Assembly: GCF_000698555.1 (NCBI RefSeq)
Contig: NZ_JFHE01000051.1
Coordinates: 1-34,446, forward strand
Direction of reading: 5' to 3'
DNA length: 34,446 bases
DNA from: Caballeronia grimmiae
Lineage (GTDB): Bacteria > Pseudomonadota > Gammaproteobacteria > Burkholderiales > Burkholderiaceae
Of the stretch, positions 1 to 9,437 are shown one piece after another. Positions within the stretch are counted from its first letter, which is position 1, and the number at the start of each line of letters is the position of its first letter. The notes beneath the pieces were generated by a model. The model worked only from the letters and a program-made list of their open reading frames with translations, did no database searches and was not told where the DNA came from. A program made the translations under genes and the position numbers.

Positions 1-2
1 GG

Positions 3-1424
3 TGGTCGCCTCCGTCTGAGCACGGCTGCGTGGTGCTCGAGCGCGACAAGGTCATTGTGCTCGATGCAGGGGCAAGAGACGCGGGTGTGCGGGTTGGCAT
101 GAAACGCGGTGGGGTCACGACGCTCGCGTCGGAGGCGTTGATGTTCGATCGCAGCCCGGAGCGAGAACACGAGATGCAGCGCGAGGTGGCGATCGCGCTA
201 CTGCGTTTTTCGCCCCAGGTGACGGTGTGTGAAGAGGAAACCATCATTGTGGATGTCACCGCGAGCTTGCGACTCTTCGGCGGCATCCTGCGCGTGTGCA
301 AGGACATCAGAAGCGTCGTCGCGACCATCGGCGTCACCGCGCGCATGAGCGTCGCGCCCACCGGGCGCGGCGCCTGGCTCCTCGCCAAGCCGGGTCGCCA
401 GCGGGTGCTCAAGATGCGGTCGCTTGAACGCCACTTAGGTGCCTTGCCCTTCATGATCGTCCCAGAGCTGCGCCCGTTCGCCGACTGGTTAAACGGACTG
501 GGCTGCCGCGTTCTGGGTGATATCCAACGCCTGCCGCGCGCAGGTTTGAAAAAGAGGTGTGGCGTGGACCTACTCGATTCCCTGGACCGGGCCTATGGCC
601 TGGCGCCTGAACTGCACGAATGGCTGGAGCTGTCGCCGACCTTCAGCGCACGCGTGGAGCTGCCTGATCGCGTCGAGCATGCCGAAGCCATCCTGTTTTC
701 CGCGCGGCGACTCGTCGTGCAGCTCTGCGGGTGGCTCACCGCCCAGCAACTGGCGCTCACGCATGCCACGATCACACTCGAGCACGAGCGCGGACGCCAG
801 GCCATCGAGCCGACGCTCATTGAGATCGCGCTCGCTGAACCGACCTGGCATGAAGAGCACATGATACGTCTCTTGAAGGAGCGACTTGGACGTACCGAAC
901 TCGACGCCGCGGTCATCGCCGTGCGGCTGACGGCGTCCGAAGTACGAGCGGCTGAGCCGCCCAGCGATTCGCTGTTCCCCGAGCCCGGTGGATCCGAGCA
1001 AGACCATAACCGGCTGCTGGAGCTACTGGCTGCGCGTCTCGGGCCGGAAAATGTGCTGCGGCCCGCGCCCGCGCCCGATCATCGCCCGGAGCACGCGAAT
1101 CAGTGGGTGCCCGTGCAAGGCAGCCCCAAAACCACCCTCACGCCCTCCGCGCTCCTCGCGCCTGATGATCTGCCGCGGCCCACCTGGCTGCTGCATGTGC
1201 CGTTGCGGTTGATGGTCAAGAACCATCGTCCGTTCTATGGTTCGCCGCTCAAGCTCGTCTCAACCGGCGAACGCATTGAGGCCGGATGGCATGACGGGGC
1301 GCTGGTGACGCGCGATTACTTTGTTGCGGAAGCCGACGACAAGAGCTGCTACTGGATCTATCGGGAACGGCCGAGCGTCAAGACCGAGGAGACGCGCTGG
1401 TTCCTCCACGGCCTGTTTGGCTAA
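3..1424 (+). CDS. imuB: ImuB, Y-family-like polymerase subunit (5' partial)
   Basis: Accessory subunit of the damage-inducible ImuA-ImuB-DnaE2 translesion mutasome; ImuB is the catalytically inactive Y-family relative that recruits DnaE2 to the sliding clamp. The frame is open to the left edge, so the start and roughly the first 25 residues are missing; the GTG at 30 is internal by family comparison. Visible family features are VIVLDAGARDAGVRVGMKRGG near the visible N-terminus, the palm-like stretch with LLRFSPQVTVCEEE and VTASLRLFGG, and APTGRGAWLLA. The C-terminal block ends with the typical YWIYRERP and RWFLHGLFG. It lies 20 bp before dnaE2 on the same strand, the usual cassette order. imuA and the LexA-controlled promoter would be off the left edge. 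Identity is confident. Confidence 0.93.
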   Translation, partial: WSPPSEHGCVVLERDKVIVLDAGARDAGVRVGMKRGGVTTLASEALMFDRSPEREHEMQREVAIALLRFSPQVTVCEEETIIVDVTASLRLFGGILRVCKDIRSVVATIGVTARMSVAPTGRGAWLLAKPGRQRVLKMRSLERHLGALPFMIVPELRPFADWLNGLGCRVLGDIQRLPRAGLKKRCGVDLLDSLDRAYGLAPELHEWLELSPTFSARVELPDRVEHAEAILFSARRLVVQLCGWLTAQQLALTHATITLEHERGRQAIEPTLIEIALAEPTWHEEHMIRLLKERLGRTELDAAVIAVRLTASEVRAAEPPSDSLFPEPGGSEQDHNRLLELLAARLGPENVLRPAPAPDHRPEHANQWVPVQGSPKTTLTPSALLAPDDLPRPTWLLHVPLRLMVKNHRPFYGSPLKLVSTGERIEAGWHDGALVTRDYFVAEADDKSCYWIYRERPSVKTEETRWFLHGLFG

Positions 1425-1444
1425 GCGAACAAGCAGGTGGCATT

Positions 1445-4400
1445 GTGGAGTTTCCCTCATCGGCCCTGCCGGACTACGCTGAGCTTTTCGCGTTCAGTAA
1501 CTTTACGTTCCTGCACGGTGCGTCGCACGGTGAAGAGCTGGTGCTGCGGGCGGCACAACTGGGGTACGCGGGACTGGCCATCACCGACGAGTGTTCGGTC
1601 GCGGGCGTCGTGCGCGCGCATGTTCAGGCCAAGGAAGAAAAGCTGCCGCTCGTCATCGGCTCGTACTTTCGTCTGGTCCATGCCCGTCAGGGTGCGGATC
1701 GCGGTCCCAACAACCGCCCTGCTCTTGGTCCCACTTCTGGCCCCGCGTTTGGCCTGATCTTGCTTGCCCAGAACCGGGAAGGTTACGGCAACGTGTGCGA
1801 GCTCATCACGCTGGCGCGAATGCGGGCGACCAAGGGCAGCTACCTGCTCACGCCCGACGATCTCGCGCGGCCGGAACCCGAGTACGCGCATTTGAAGGGC
1901 GTGCAAAACTGCCTCGCGATCCTGGTGCCAGACTTTCCGGCGACTGAAGAGACGCTGACTGCACAGGTCGACTGGCTGCGCCACACTTTCCCGGCGCGTG
2001 CCTGGGTCGGGCTCACGTTGCATCAGCGCGCGATGGACGACATTCATCGAGGCATCGTCGAACAGGTCGCGTTGCGAGCCGGAATCCCGGTTGTGGCAAC
2101 CGGCAACGTCGTGATGCATGTGCGCTCGCGCAAGCCCCTGCAAGACACCATGACCGCGATCCGCGTCGGCAAACCCGTGGCCGAATGTGGCTATGAGCTG
2201 GCGCCCAATGCCGAGCAGCATTTGCGTTCCCGCTTGCGGCTCGCCAACCTGTATCCACCGCATGCGCTTGCCGAAACGTTGAGGGTGCTGGCGCGCTGCA
2301 CCTTCTCGCTGAATGAACTGCGCTACGAGTATCCCGACGAACTGGTCCCCGAAGGCTACACGCATGAAGCGTATCTCCGACAAGAGACGTATATCGGCGC
2401 GCACCGACGCTTCCCAGCCGGCGTTCCCCACCATGTGCAGCAACAAATCGAGCACGAGCTGCAGCTCATTCGGGAACTCCGATACGAAGCGTACTTTCTG
2501 ACCGTCTATGACATCGTGCGCTTCGCGCGCAGTCAGCACATCCTCTGTCAGGGCCGGGGGTCGGCTGCGAACAGCGCGGTGTGCTATTGCCTGGGCGTCA
2601 CCGAAGTCGATCCCTCGCGCGGCAACATGCTGTTCGAGCGCTTCATCAGCAAGGAGCGCGGTGAGCCGCCCGACATCGATGTCGACTTCGAGCACCAACG
2701 GCGCGAAGAGGTCATCCAGTACATCTACCGAAAGTATGGACGGGACCGAGCGGCAATTGCAGCCGCAGTATCGACCTACCGACCGCGCGGCGCACTTCGA
2801 GAAACCGGCAAGGCGCTCGGCATCGATCCCCAGATCGTCGACAAGGTCGCGAAAAGCCATCAGTGGTTCGACCACTCGCAGGACCTGCTGCGTCGTTTTG
2901 AAGAGTCGGGCCTCGATCCTGCCAATCCTCTGATTACCATGTGGGCGAATCTGGCGGCGCAGATCCTGAATTTCCCTCGACATCTGTCGCAGCACTCGGG
3001 CGGCTTTGTGATTAGCCGCGGCAAGCTCACGCGGCTGGTGCCGGTGGAGAATGCGGCGATGCCCGACCGCAGCGCGATCCAGTGGGACAAGGACGACCTC
3101 GAAGCGCTTGGACTACTCAAAATCGACGTGCTGGCGCTCGGCATGTTGTCTGCGATTCGACGCACGCTAGATATCGTCTCCGAGCAACGTGGGGAGCGCT
3201 TCGAAATGCAGGACATTCCGGCGGAAGATGCGACCACCTACGAGATGATCTCCCGCGCCGACACGGTCGGCGTCTTCCAGATCGAGTCGCGCGCGCAGAT
3301 GAGCATGCTGCCGCGTATGCAGCCCAGAGCGTTTTACGATCTCGTGATCGAAGTCGCGATCGTGCGGCCCGGACCGATCCAAGGTGGTGCCGTCCACCCC
3401 TACTTGCGGCGGCGCCAGAAGCTCGAACCGGTCAGTTATCCCAGTAAGGAATTGGAAATCGCGCTGGGCCGCACGCTCGGCGTGCCGATTTTCCAGGAGC
3501 AGGTCATGCAGGTGGCGATTCTCGCCGCAGGCTTCACACCGGGCGAAGCCGATCAGCTACGGCGCGCGATGGCGGCATGGAAGCGCAAGGGCGGTCTGCA
3601 GCAATACTACGATCGCATCGTCGGAGGCATGCAGGCACGTGGCTACGACAAGGCGTTCGCGGAAGCCATCTTTGAGCAAATCAAGGGATTCGGCGAGTAT
3701 GGCTTTCCGGAGAGTCATGCGGCGAGCTTTGCGCTGCTCGTCTATGCGAGCAGTTGGCTCAAGTGTCACGAGCCCGCCGCGTTTCTGGCCGCCATGCTCA
3801 ACTCGCAGCCGATGGGCTTCTACTCGCCCTCTCAGCTTGTGCAAGACGCGCGGCGTCATGGCGTTCAAATCGCGCCAATCGACGTGACCATCAGCGGATG
3901 GGATTCGGTGCTGGAAAAGCGGCCCGGCAACGAGAAGCCCGACAAGCCACTCGTTCGGCTCGGCCTTTCGTTGCTCAAAGGCATGCGCGAGAGCGCGGCG
4001 GAGCGGATCGAAACGGCGCGCGCGGTCAAGCCGTTCGAAAGCGTGAGCGACTTGGCGCGCCGCGCGCAGCTGGATCGCCGCGACCTGCACGTGCTCGCGG
4101 CAGCGAACGCTCTCCGGTCACTGGCGGGAAACCGTCGTGAAGCGCTGTGGCAGTCTGCGGCCGCGGTGCCCGACCGCGACATCCTGGCCGATACACGGAT
4201 CGACGATGAGACGCCGACGCTCGGTGCACCGTCGGAAGCGCAGGAGATCGTGAGCGACTATAACACTGCGGGATTGACGCTCGGACGCCATCCGCTCTCG
4301 CTCTTACGGCCGGCGCTGCTTGAACAACGGCTCGTGCCCGCTTCGACCTTGCGGACCTATCGAAACGGCCGTCTCGCGCGAGGCTGTGGGCTGGTGACCG

Positions 4401-4651
4401 TACGGCAGCGACCCGGCACCGCCAAAGGCGTCATGTTCGTGACGCTCGAAGACGAAACGGGGAACGTCAACGTCATCGTATGGCCGTCCTTGCTTGAGAA
4501 ACAGCGGCGTGAAGCGTTGGGCGCGGCCTTGCTCGCCGTCTACGGCACCTGGCAATGCGAAGGGGAAGTCCGTCACCTGGTGGCGCAACGACTCGTCGAT
4601 ATGTCGCATTTGCTTGGTGGTTTGACGACGGTCAGCAAGAACTTCTGCTAG
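1445..4651 (+). CDS. dnaE2: Error-prone DNA polymerase DnaE2 (ImuC)
   Basis: C-family polymerase alpha subunit that performs mutagenic translesion synthesis with ImuB. The protein is 1068 residues, the normal family length. The N-terminal PHP domain starts with YAELFAFSNFTFLHGASH, and the polymerase core has GRGSAANSAVCYCLGVTEVDP and the catalytic PDIDVDF. The finger region has GFGEYGFPESHAASFALLVY, and a C-terminal OB fold has GVMFVTLEDETGNVNVIVWP. The GTG at 1445 is chosen because family similarity begins at once and a purine-rich AGCAGGTGG precedes it. It is probably co-transcribed with imuB. The extreme C-terminus (SKNFC) differs from the SRDFH-type end I recall as usual. The following 278 bp, up to the minus-strand gene, hold nothing I can support. 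Confidence 0.96.
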   Translation: MEFPSSALPDYAELFAFSNFTFLHGASHGEELVLRAAQLGYAGLAITDECSVAGVVRAHVQAKEEKLPLVIGSYFRLVHARQGADRGPNNRPALGPTSGPAFGLILLAQNREGYGNVCELITLARMRATKGSYLLTPDDLARPEPEYAHLKGVQNCLAILVPDFPATEETLTAQVDWLRHTFPARAWVGLTLHQRAMDDIHRGIVEQVALRAGIPVVATGNVVMHVRSRKPLQDTMTAIRVGKPVAECGYELAPNAEQHLRSRLRLANLYPPHALAETLRVLARCTFSLNELRYEYPDELVPEGYTHEAYLRQETYIGAHRRFPAGVPHHVQQQIEHELQLIRELRYEAYFLTVYDIVRFARSQHILCQGRGSAANSAVCYCLGVTEVDPSRGNMLFERFISKERGEPPDIDVDFEHQRREEVIQYIYRKYGRDRAAIAAAVSTYRPRGALRETGKALGIDPQIVDKVAKSHQWFDHSQDLLRRFEESGLDPANPLITMWANLAAQILNFPRHLSQHSGGFVISRGKLTRLVPVENAAMPDRSAIQWDKDDLEALGLLKIDVLALGMLSAIRRTLDIVSEQRGERFEMQDIPAEDATTYEMISRADTVGVFQIESRAQMSMLPRMQPRAFYDLVIEVAIVRPGPIQGGAVHPYLRRRQKLEPVSYPSKELEIALGRTLGVPIFQEQVMQVAILAAGFTPGEADQLRRAMAAWKRKGGLQQYYDRIVGGMQARGYDKAFAEAIFEQIKGFGEYGFPESHAASFALLVYASSWLKCHEPAAFLAAMLNSQPMGFYSPSQLVQDARRHGVQIAPIDVTISGWDSVLEKRPGNEKPDKPLVRLGLSLLKGMRESAAERIETARAVKPFESVSDLARRAQLDRRDLHVLAAANALRSLAGNRREALWQSAAAVPDRDILADTRIDDETPTLGAPSEAQEIVSDYNTAGLTLGRHPLSLLRPALLEQRLVPASTLRTYRNGRLARGCGLVTVRQRPGTAKGVMFVTLEDETGNVNVIVWPSLLEKQRREALGAALLAVYGTWQCEGEVRHLVAQRLVDMSHLLGGLTTVSKNFC

Positions 4652-4929
4652 CACGTAGCGTTGCCGGCTTAGATGGCTGGCAAGTCGGAACCCGCATCTG
4701 TCGTTCGACATGCGGTCGGTCTGACGTCTCTTGCTGATGGCGCAACGGTTATTGCCTCGTGCCCAGTGACCTTTAGCTTGGAATGCATGCTGGAGCTGAT
4801 CCGAAAGCGACGGCGGACCATCCGTAGCTTCCACTCAACATCATGTTACTCGTGAGCCCTAATGTCGTGCATATTGCATCCCTGCGCACGGGAGAACGAC
4901 GACACAGATTCCGCCCGCGCGATTGATCG

Positions 4930-5205
4930 TCACTTGCCTTCGCTTTGCGGTTCTGCGCGCGGCCATGGGTGAGTCGGTTCTATATGAGCCGCGGGGTCGC
5001 CGGGCGTGAGCCTACGTGTGCGAGACGGCTCCGAGGCTGAGTGGTCGGGCGCAGCAGGAGCCGCCGGGCCGCTCCGATTCTCAACGGTTGCTGAATTGCG
5101 TTGCGGCGCTTCGGCGGGTACCGCAACTTCTAAGGTCGCAACAGCCAACAGGCAGCCAATAGCGACAGTTCGCGCGTGAGTTGTCAAGTTGTCTACTATC
5201 ATTGT
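4930..5205 (-). CDS. Small exported hypothetical protein
   Basis: A 91-residue reading frame with an N-terminal signal-like segment (THARTVAIGCLLAVATLEVAVPAEA) followed by a Pro/Ala/Ser-rich, low-complexity hydrophilic tail ending in PRAEPQSEGK. I chose the ATG at 5205 because it puts the hydrophobic segment at the N-terminus and is preceded by GCGGGGCAAGAC, a weak ribosome site. The open frame extends 40 codons further upstream but would then overlap the divergent SLATT-like gene. No family is recognised. It is divergent from the gene starting at 5236. The low-complexity tail means it could be a chance frame. Confidence 0.38.
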   Translation of the reverse strand, partial: TMIVDNLTTHARTVAIGCLLAVATLEVAVPAEAPQRNSATVENRSGPAAPAAPDHSASEPSRTRRLTPGDPAAHIEPTHPWPRAEPQSEGK

Positions 5206-5235
5206 CTTGCCCCGCAACGAATTTGAGGTGAGGCC

Positions 5236-5757
5236 ATGAATCGCGACGAGCATCCGGTTTGGGCCGTGTATGACAAATTTCGCACTGCGCGTCTCAACGT
5301 CAAATATTACTGTAGACGGTTGCATCGGCTTGAGCGGATGGACCGCGCGCTCGACATCATTCTCCTCATCGCCGCACCGACTTCTGCGGTCGCCGGACTT
5401 TGGTTCTGGGAAACCGAGTACGGACGGGTTGTATGGCAGTGCCTAGGCGTTGTTGCCGCGCTCGTCGCCACGGTCAGGCCGGCTTTACACATCACAAAGC
5501 GGATCAAAGACTATGAGAGCGCGATCTCGGCCTATCAGATGCTTGAATACGACCTCGATGCAATCCGTCAAAAAATCGAACAGCGAGGAATTTACGACGC
5601 CAAGCTTAAGGCCGAGTTCATCAGGGCGATCGAGCGTCAGCGCAATGCGGACCTCGCGAGCCCGGAAAAAGTGGCGGAATCCCGCCTGCTGCGCGATTGC
5701 ACGGCTGCAGTAATGGAGGAGCTGCCGGCGAGCTTTTTTTTCGTCCCAGCTTCTTGA
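5236..5757 (+). CDS. Two-TM SLATT-like membrane protein
   Basis: A 173-residue protein with a short cytoplasmic N-terminus rich in basic residues (KYYCRRLHRLERMDR). Two predicted membrane helices follow (about residues 37-57, ALDIILLIAAPTSAVAGLWFW, and 64-84, VVWQCLGVVAALVATV). A long amphipathic helix follows (about 90-130, KRIKDYESAISAYQMLEYDLDAI). This layout matches SLATT domains, the two-TM proteins proposed as membrane effectors in nucleotide-signalling defence systems. The assignment rests on architecture, not on a diagnostic motif, and no nucleotidyltransferase or SLOG partner is adjacent. GAGGTGAGGCC before the ATG is a plausible ribosome site. The next gene, an exported CHAT peptidase, starts 176 bp downstream on the same strand. 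Confidence 0.72.
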   Translation: MNRDEHPVWAVYDKFRTARLNVKYYCRRLHRLERMDRALDIILLIAAPTSAVAGLWFWETEYGRVVWQCLGVVAALVATVRPALHITKRIKDYESAISAYQMLEYDLDAIRQKIEQRGIYDAKLKAEFIRAIERQRNADLASPEKVAESRLLRDCTAAVMEELPASFFFVPAS

Positions 5758-5933
5758 CGGTGTGCGTCCGCGCCTTTTTATCCCTGCCTTCTGTCGACGA
5801 TTGCATTAGACGTATGCCGACTCGTCTTATTGCTACGGCGCACTAAGCCACCGGATTATGTGCGCCGTTTTCTCCGCAGATCCGGCAGACGCGTGTTTCG
5901 CACGGCTTTTAGTCAGAGAGTGCCAGGTGCATC

Positions 5934-8834
5934 ATGATCTCCCTTACGATCGAAGTGGCGCTCGCGAGCGCGTTGGCTTTGTCTCTGACCTGCGGTAGCG
6001 CGTTCGGTCAGACGGTGGACATTGAAGCCCCTGACGCTTACGCGCCCGCCCCGACGAGCGCCCCCGCGTCTTCTGCGCCAGCGCCCGCAGAGGCGCGCCC
6101 GCAGGACATTGAAAGTCAACTTGCTCAGACCGCAAATGGCGACGAGCGGTTTCGGTTACTCACTCAATTGTCGAGGTCGTACTATCGTGCAGGCCAAGTT
6201 AACGAGAGTCTGCGCGTACGAACGCAGTTAGTCGATGATGAAGCGATCTCGCCAGGCAAGCGATCGCTCGTCGCGGCGCAACTGGCCCTGTCGCTGGCCC
6301 TGTTGAATCAGCATGTTGCGAGTGACCGCATGATCGTTCGAGCCAAGGCGCTCGCGCAGCAAACGAGCAATGCGGAGCTGGAACAACTGTCTCGCGAGCC
6401 CGCTTATGCACATTTGGAAGCCCAAGCGGAAGTGGCGCGCCGGTTCGATTTTCGTCATGATGTCGCGTTGGCCCGCTACCGGGAGCATGCGGATCTTGCC
6501 TGGCGCAATCTGAACGATTCGAACCTGAGTGAGAAGCGGCGGCGTGCTGCAGCTAACGAACTGTTAAAGAGCACGTCTGACCTGACACGCGTTCTGCTTC
6601 AGAACAACCGCCGCGACGAGGCATTGAGCTACGTCAATGAGATCAATTGGTATATCGATCATCGACCTGACCTGAAGCCGACGACGGAACAGCGGGCAGA
6701 GGTGCAGTTGGCTCGTGCGCTCGCGCTCTGCTCGTTCGACGACTACGAAGCCGCACTGGATGCAATCAGCCAGAGCATGGCCCTCTATCGCCAAGCGGGA
6801 ATCCCTGAGCACGATACCCGCTATGGAGAAGCTTTGCGCTTCAAGCTCATGATTGCGCTCGCGCTTGGCACGATTCGCTCCTTCGGCGCAGATGCCGATG
6901 CGCTTGATCGCGCGCGGGCCGTTAATCCTGTTCTCGTCGGAAGCGCGTCCAACGAAGAACTTGAATCGCTAACTCTCGCAGCGCGCGGCAAATGGGCTGA
7001 TGCCGACGCTCGCATTCAAGCCGCAATCGACAGGCGTATGCGCAGCGAGGGGCCGGAAAGTCCGTACGTGAAGTATCGTCAGGCGATGCAGATGCTTTAC
7101 CGATTGAACGATCCGCAAGCGCGCATCACGAGAAGTACCATCGAACGGTACGTGCGCCCGCTGATGGGAAGCCAGGACGAATGGTCCGACTCTGCGACCA
7201 GGGGCGTCTATGTAGAAGACGGAGCGCTTGTTGCGGCGATGGATTGGCTGATGCGCCCGGGACGGGCAGACAGTGATATCGCTCTCGCGTTTCAAATCTC
7301 TGAACTGTTGCAAACGAATGCAACGCAGGGGGCAATGTTAGATGGCGCGGCGCGGCTGGCGGCGATCGATCCGGCGTTGCGCGGGCTTATCGAGCAAGAG
7401 CAGACGCTGCGTTACGAAGAACGCACGAGCCGGAATCTGTTCTCCGCTGCCGCGAATAAACTGGATCGCGTCTCAGCAAATGCAGACGCCGACCCAGAGA
7501 TCATCAAGCGCCAGACGAAACAAGTTGAGGAAAGAAGCAGAGCCCTTAAGGAGCAGACCGCCAGAGTGACCGCGTTGCGGCGCGAAATCGCCAAAGCATT
7601 CCCCGGCTATCGAGAACTGCGCGCCCCCGTCATTCCTTCACCAGAAAAGCTCGGTGCGTCGCTCCAACCAAATGAAGCCTACGTAAGCCTCTACGCGGGA
7701 AGGACGGCCAGCTATGCATTCGTCGTCAAAGCAGACGGACGCCTGCATGCCGTTCGGCTTGATGTGACGCGCGCTCGGCTCACCGAACTCACTCTAGCGT
7801 TGCGTAGCAGCTTTGACGCGGGCGCCCCGCCGCGCAAGGCGGGAGAACTGGCGGGATTCGATGTCAAGGCATCGGCGAGTCTTTTCAATTATTTGATCGC
7901 CCCCATACAGCCCGCGCTGGGCGACGCCCGCACGGTGTATCTGTCGGCGAGTGGCGTCGTTGCAAGTCTGCCCTTCAACGTGCTTACTTCGCGGCCGGCT
8001 GCAGCCCTGAACAATGCGGATTGGTGGATCGGTGTAGTCACTCCGGTCCGAATTCCCAGCGCTTCGGCGCTCGTGCTCGAACGCGCGCAAAAAGGCCGTC
8101 CGGCGAATGCACCGCTCATTGCCTTTGCTGCGCCGAGCTTCAATGGCGAAGGGTCGGTTGTCTCTGCCGGTACGTCTTCGAGCCGCGCTCGCCCATTGCG
8201 CAGTGACACGACGCTTGCTTCGTTCGACTATCGGATGGTCACGCCCTTGCCCGAGACGCTCGAAGAAGCACAGGCCATAGCGAGTGTATTGGCTGCGCCC
8301 GCTGCGAGCATCGTGACTGGGACCTACGCTACAAGAAGTGAAGTATTGAACCGTGACCTGTCGGACGACCGCGTCGTGCTTTTTGCGACGCACGGCGTCG
8401 TCGCAGGCGAGATTCCCGGGCTTCGCAAAGCTGGGCTAGCGCTTGCTTACGAGGGACGCGGACTCGCGGACTCAGTGTTGACCATCGACGATATTATCCC
8501 TCTGCGCCTAAACGCTGACTGGGTCGTGCTATCCGCGTGCAATACAGGCTTCGTGACAGGTGCTGCTGGTGATTCAATTGCAGCGCTGATTCGCGGATTC
8601 TTTGCCGCGGGCGCGCGAAGTCTACTGGTTACACAATGGCCCGTCGAATCAGAATCCGCCAAGCAGCTAACCGTTGGGCTCTTCACGTCTTATGCACAAG
8701 ATAGTTCGCTGACAAAAGCGGACGCACTTGCTCGGGTTCAGCGGGACATGCTTGCGGGGAAGTACGGAGCGCTATATCAGCACCCCTATTTTTGGGGAGC
8801 ATATTTCCTTGCGGGCGACGCTGGACGCCGTTGA
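5934..8834 (+). CDS. Exported CHAT-domain cysteine peptidase
   Basis: A 966-residue protein. An N-terminal signal peptide (about 1-25, ending CGSAFG before QT) is followed by a Pro/Ala-rich linker (about 34-55) and a long helical, TPR-like region (about 60-500). A charged coiled coil (about 505-565) precedes the C-terminal CHAT domain (about 620-960). The caspase-like dyad is visible as His820 in FATHG and Cys869 in LSACNTG, with the typical GLRKAGLALA, TIDDI, FFAAGARSLLVTQWPV and HPYFWGAYFLAGD blocks. CHAT domains are clan CD peptidases found with TPR sensors. Here the leader implies a periplasmic or extracellular location, unlike the cytoplasmic defence CHAT proteins. Both dyad residues are intact. 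Its substrate is unknown. The 3' end lies next to a decayed recombinase on the other strand. Confidence 0.9.
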   Translation: MISLTIEVALASALALSLTCGSAFGQTVDIEAPDAYAPAPTSAPASSAPAPAEARPQDIESQLAQTANGDERFRLLTQLSRSYYRAGQVNESLRVRTQLVDDEAISPGKRSLVAAQLALSLALLNQHVASDRMIVRAKALAQQTSNAELEQLSREPAYAHLEAQAEVARRFDFRHDVALARYREHADLAWRNLNDSNLSEKRRRAAANELLKSTSDLTRVLLQNNRRDEALSYVNEINWYIDHRPDLKPTTEQRAEVQLARALALCSFDDYEAALDAISQSMALYRQAGIPEHDTRYGEALRFKLMIALALGTIRSFGADADALDRARAVNPVLVGSASNEELESLTLAARGKWADADARIQAAIDRRMRSEGPESPYVKYRQAMQMLYRLNDPQARITRSTIERYVRPLMGSQDEWSDSATRGVYVEDGALVAAMDWLMRPGRADSDIALAFQISELLQTNATQGAMLDGAARLAAIDPALRGLIEQEQTLRYEERTSRNLFSAAANKLDRVSANADADPEIIKRQTKQVEERSRALKEQTARVTALRREIAKAFPGYRELRAPVIPSPEKLGASLQPNEAYVSLYAGRTASYAFVVKADGRLHAVRLDVTRARLTELTLALRSSFDAGAPPRKAGELAGFDVKASASLFNYLIAPIQPALGDARTVYLSASGVVASLPFNVLTSRPAAALNNADWWIGVVTPVRIPSASALVLERAQKGRPANAPLIAFAAPSFNGEGSVVSAGTSSSRARPLRSDTTLASFDYRMVTPLPETLEEAQAIASVLAAPAASIVTGTYATRSEVLNRDLSDDRVVLFATHGVVAGEIPGLRKAGLALAYEGRGLADSVLTIDDIIPLRLNADWVVLSACNTGFVTGAAGDSIAALIRGFFAAGARSLLVTQWPVESESAKQLTVGLFTSYAQDSSLTKADALARVQRDMLAGKYGALYQHPYFWGAYFLAGDAGRR

Positions 8835-8929
8835 GGAAGCCAAGAATGAGCGGACGACCCCTGATCGAGATAGCCACGTTGCTACGACAACTTGCAGAGA
8901 TTGCAAGCCGTCGTACTCGGATAACCGCG

Positions 8930-9430
8930 CATCTGGATCGAAACCCAGACCAACGTCACGATGCCAGACATAGCCGACCGGCACGCTGATACGCAACTCG
9001 CCACGCTGTGCCTTCTCGCGTTCGGCGTCAAGCATGCGCGTTCGAAGCACGTTGAGTTCGAACTCGCTGATTCTGCCCCTCATGCCAAGTAGCAGCCGGT
9101 CATTTGCTCGACAGGGATCGTACACACCGTCGAGATCGATTACTCTCGCTTCAACGAGACCACAGAGCTCGCGCAGATGATGCCAGTCACGCCCGTTACG
9201 GGCAAGGCGTGGGGCATCCAGGCAAAGCACCGCACCGACATCGTCTGCGCACAACAATGCGACCAGGCGATCGAAGCCCGGCCTCGCAACCGTGCCGCTT
9301 GCCGAGCGCCCTAGATCATCATCGATAACTTCAACGTCGCGAAAGCCACTGCGCTTTGCTTCCTGAACGAGTTCATACTGTCGGCGCTGGCTCCCGACGT
9401 TCAGTTGGACCTGCGCCTGGGTCCCTCGGT
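8930..9430 (-). pseudogene. Serine recombinase N-terminal domain remnant
   Basis: On the minus strand a reading frame shows the resolvase/invertase catalytic domain of a large serine recombinase. It includes QVQLNVGSQRRQYELVQEA, VEVIDDDLGRSASG, LCLDAPRLARNGRDWHHL, NDRLLLGMRGRISEFELNVL and SVPVGYVWHRD. The frame has no start codon in the right place. The expected N-terminal YVRQST, which carries the nucleophilic serine, reads WLNRGT here, so the serine is lost by my alignment. Similarity stops near DPDARL and the frame then runs antisense into the CHAT gene end. The large DNA-binding and coiled-coil C-terminal parts are absent. It is a remnant of an old mobile element. Confidence 0.75.
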
Positions 9431-9437
9431 TTAGCCA

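Noticed and set aside
1457..2995. Long minus-strand open frame of 512 codons
   Set aside because: It lies wholly antisense to dnaE2, which has clear family motifs; the frame is open because of high GC codon bias.
7794..8393. Minus-strand 199-codon frame
   Set aside because: Antisense to the CHAT domain, whose motifs are unambiguous.
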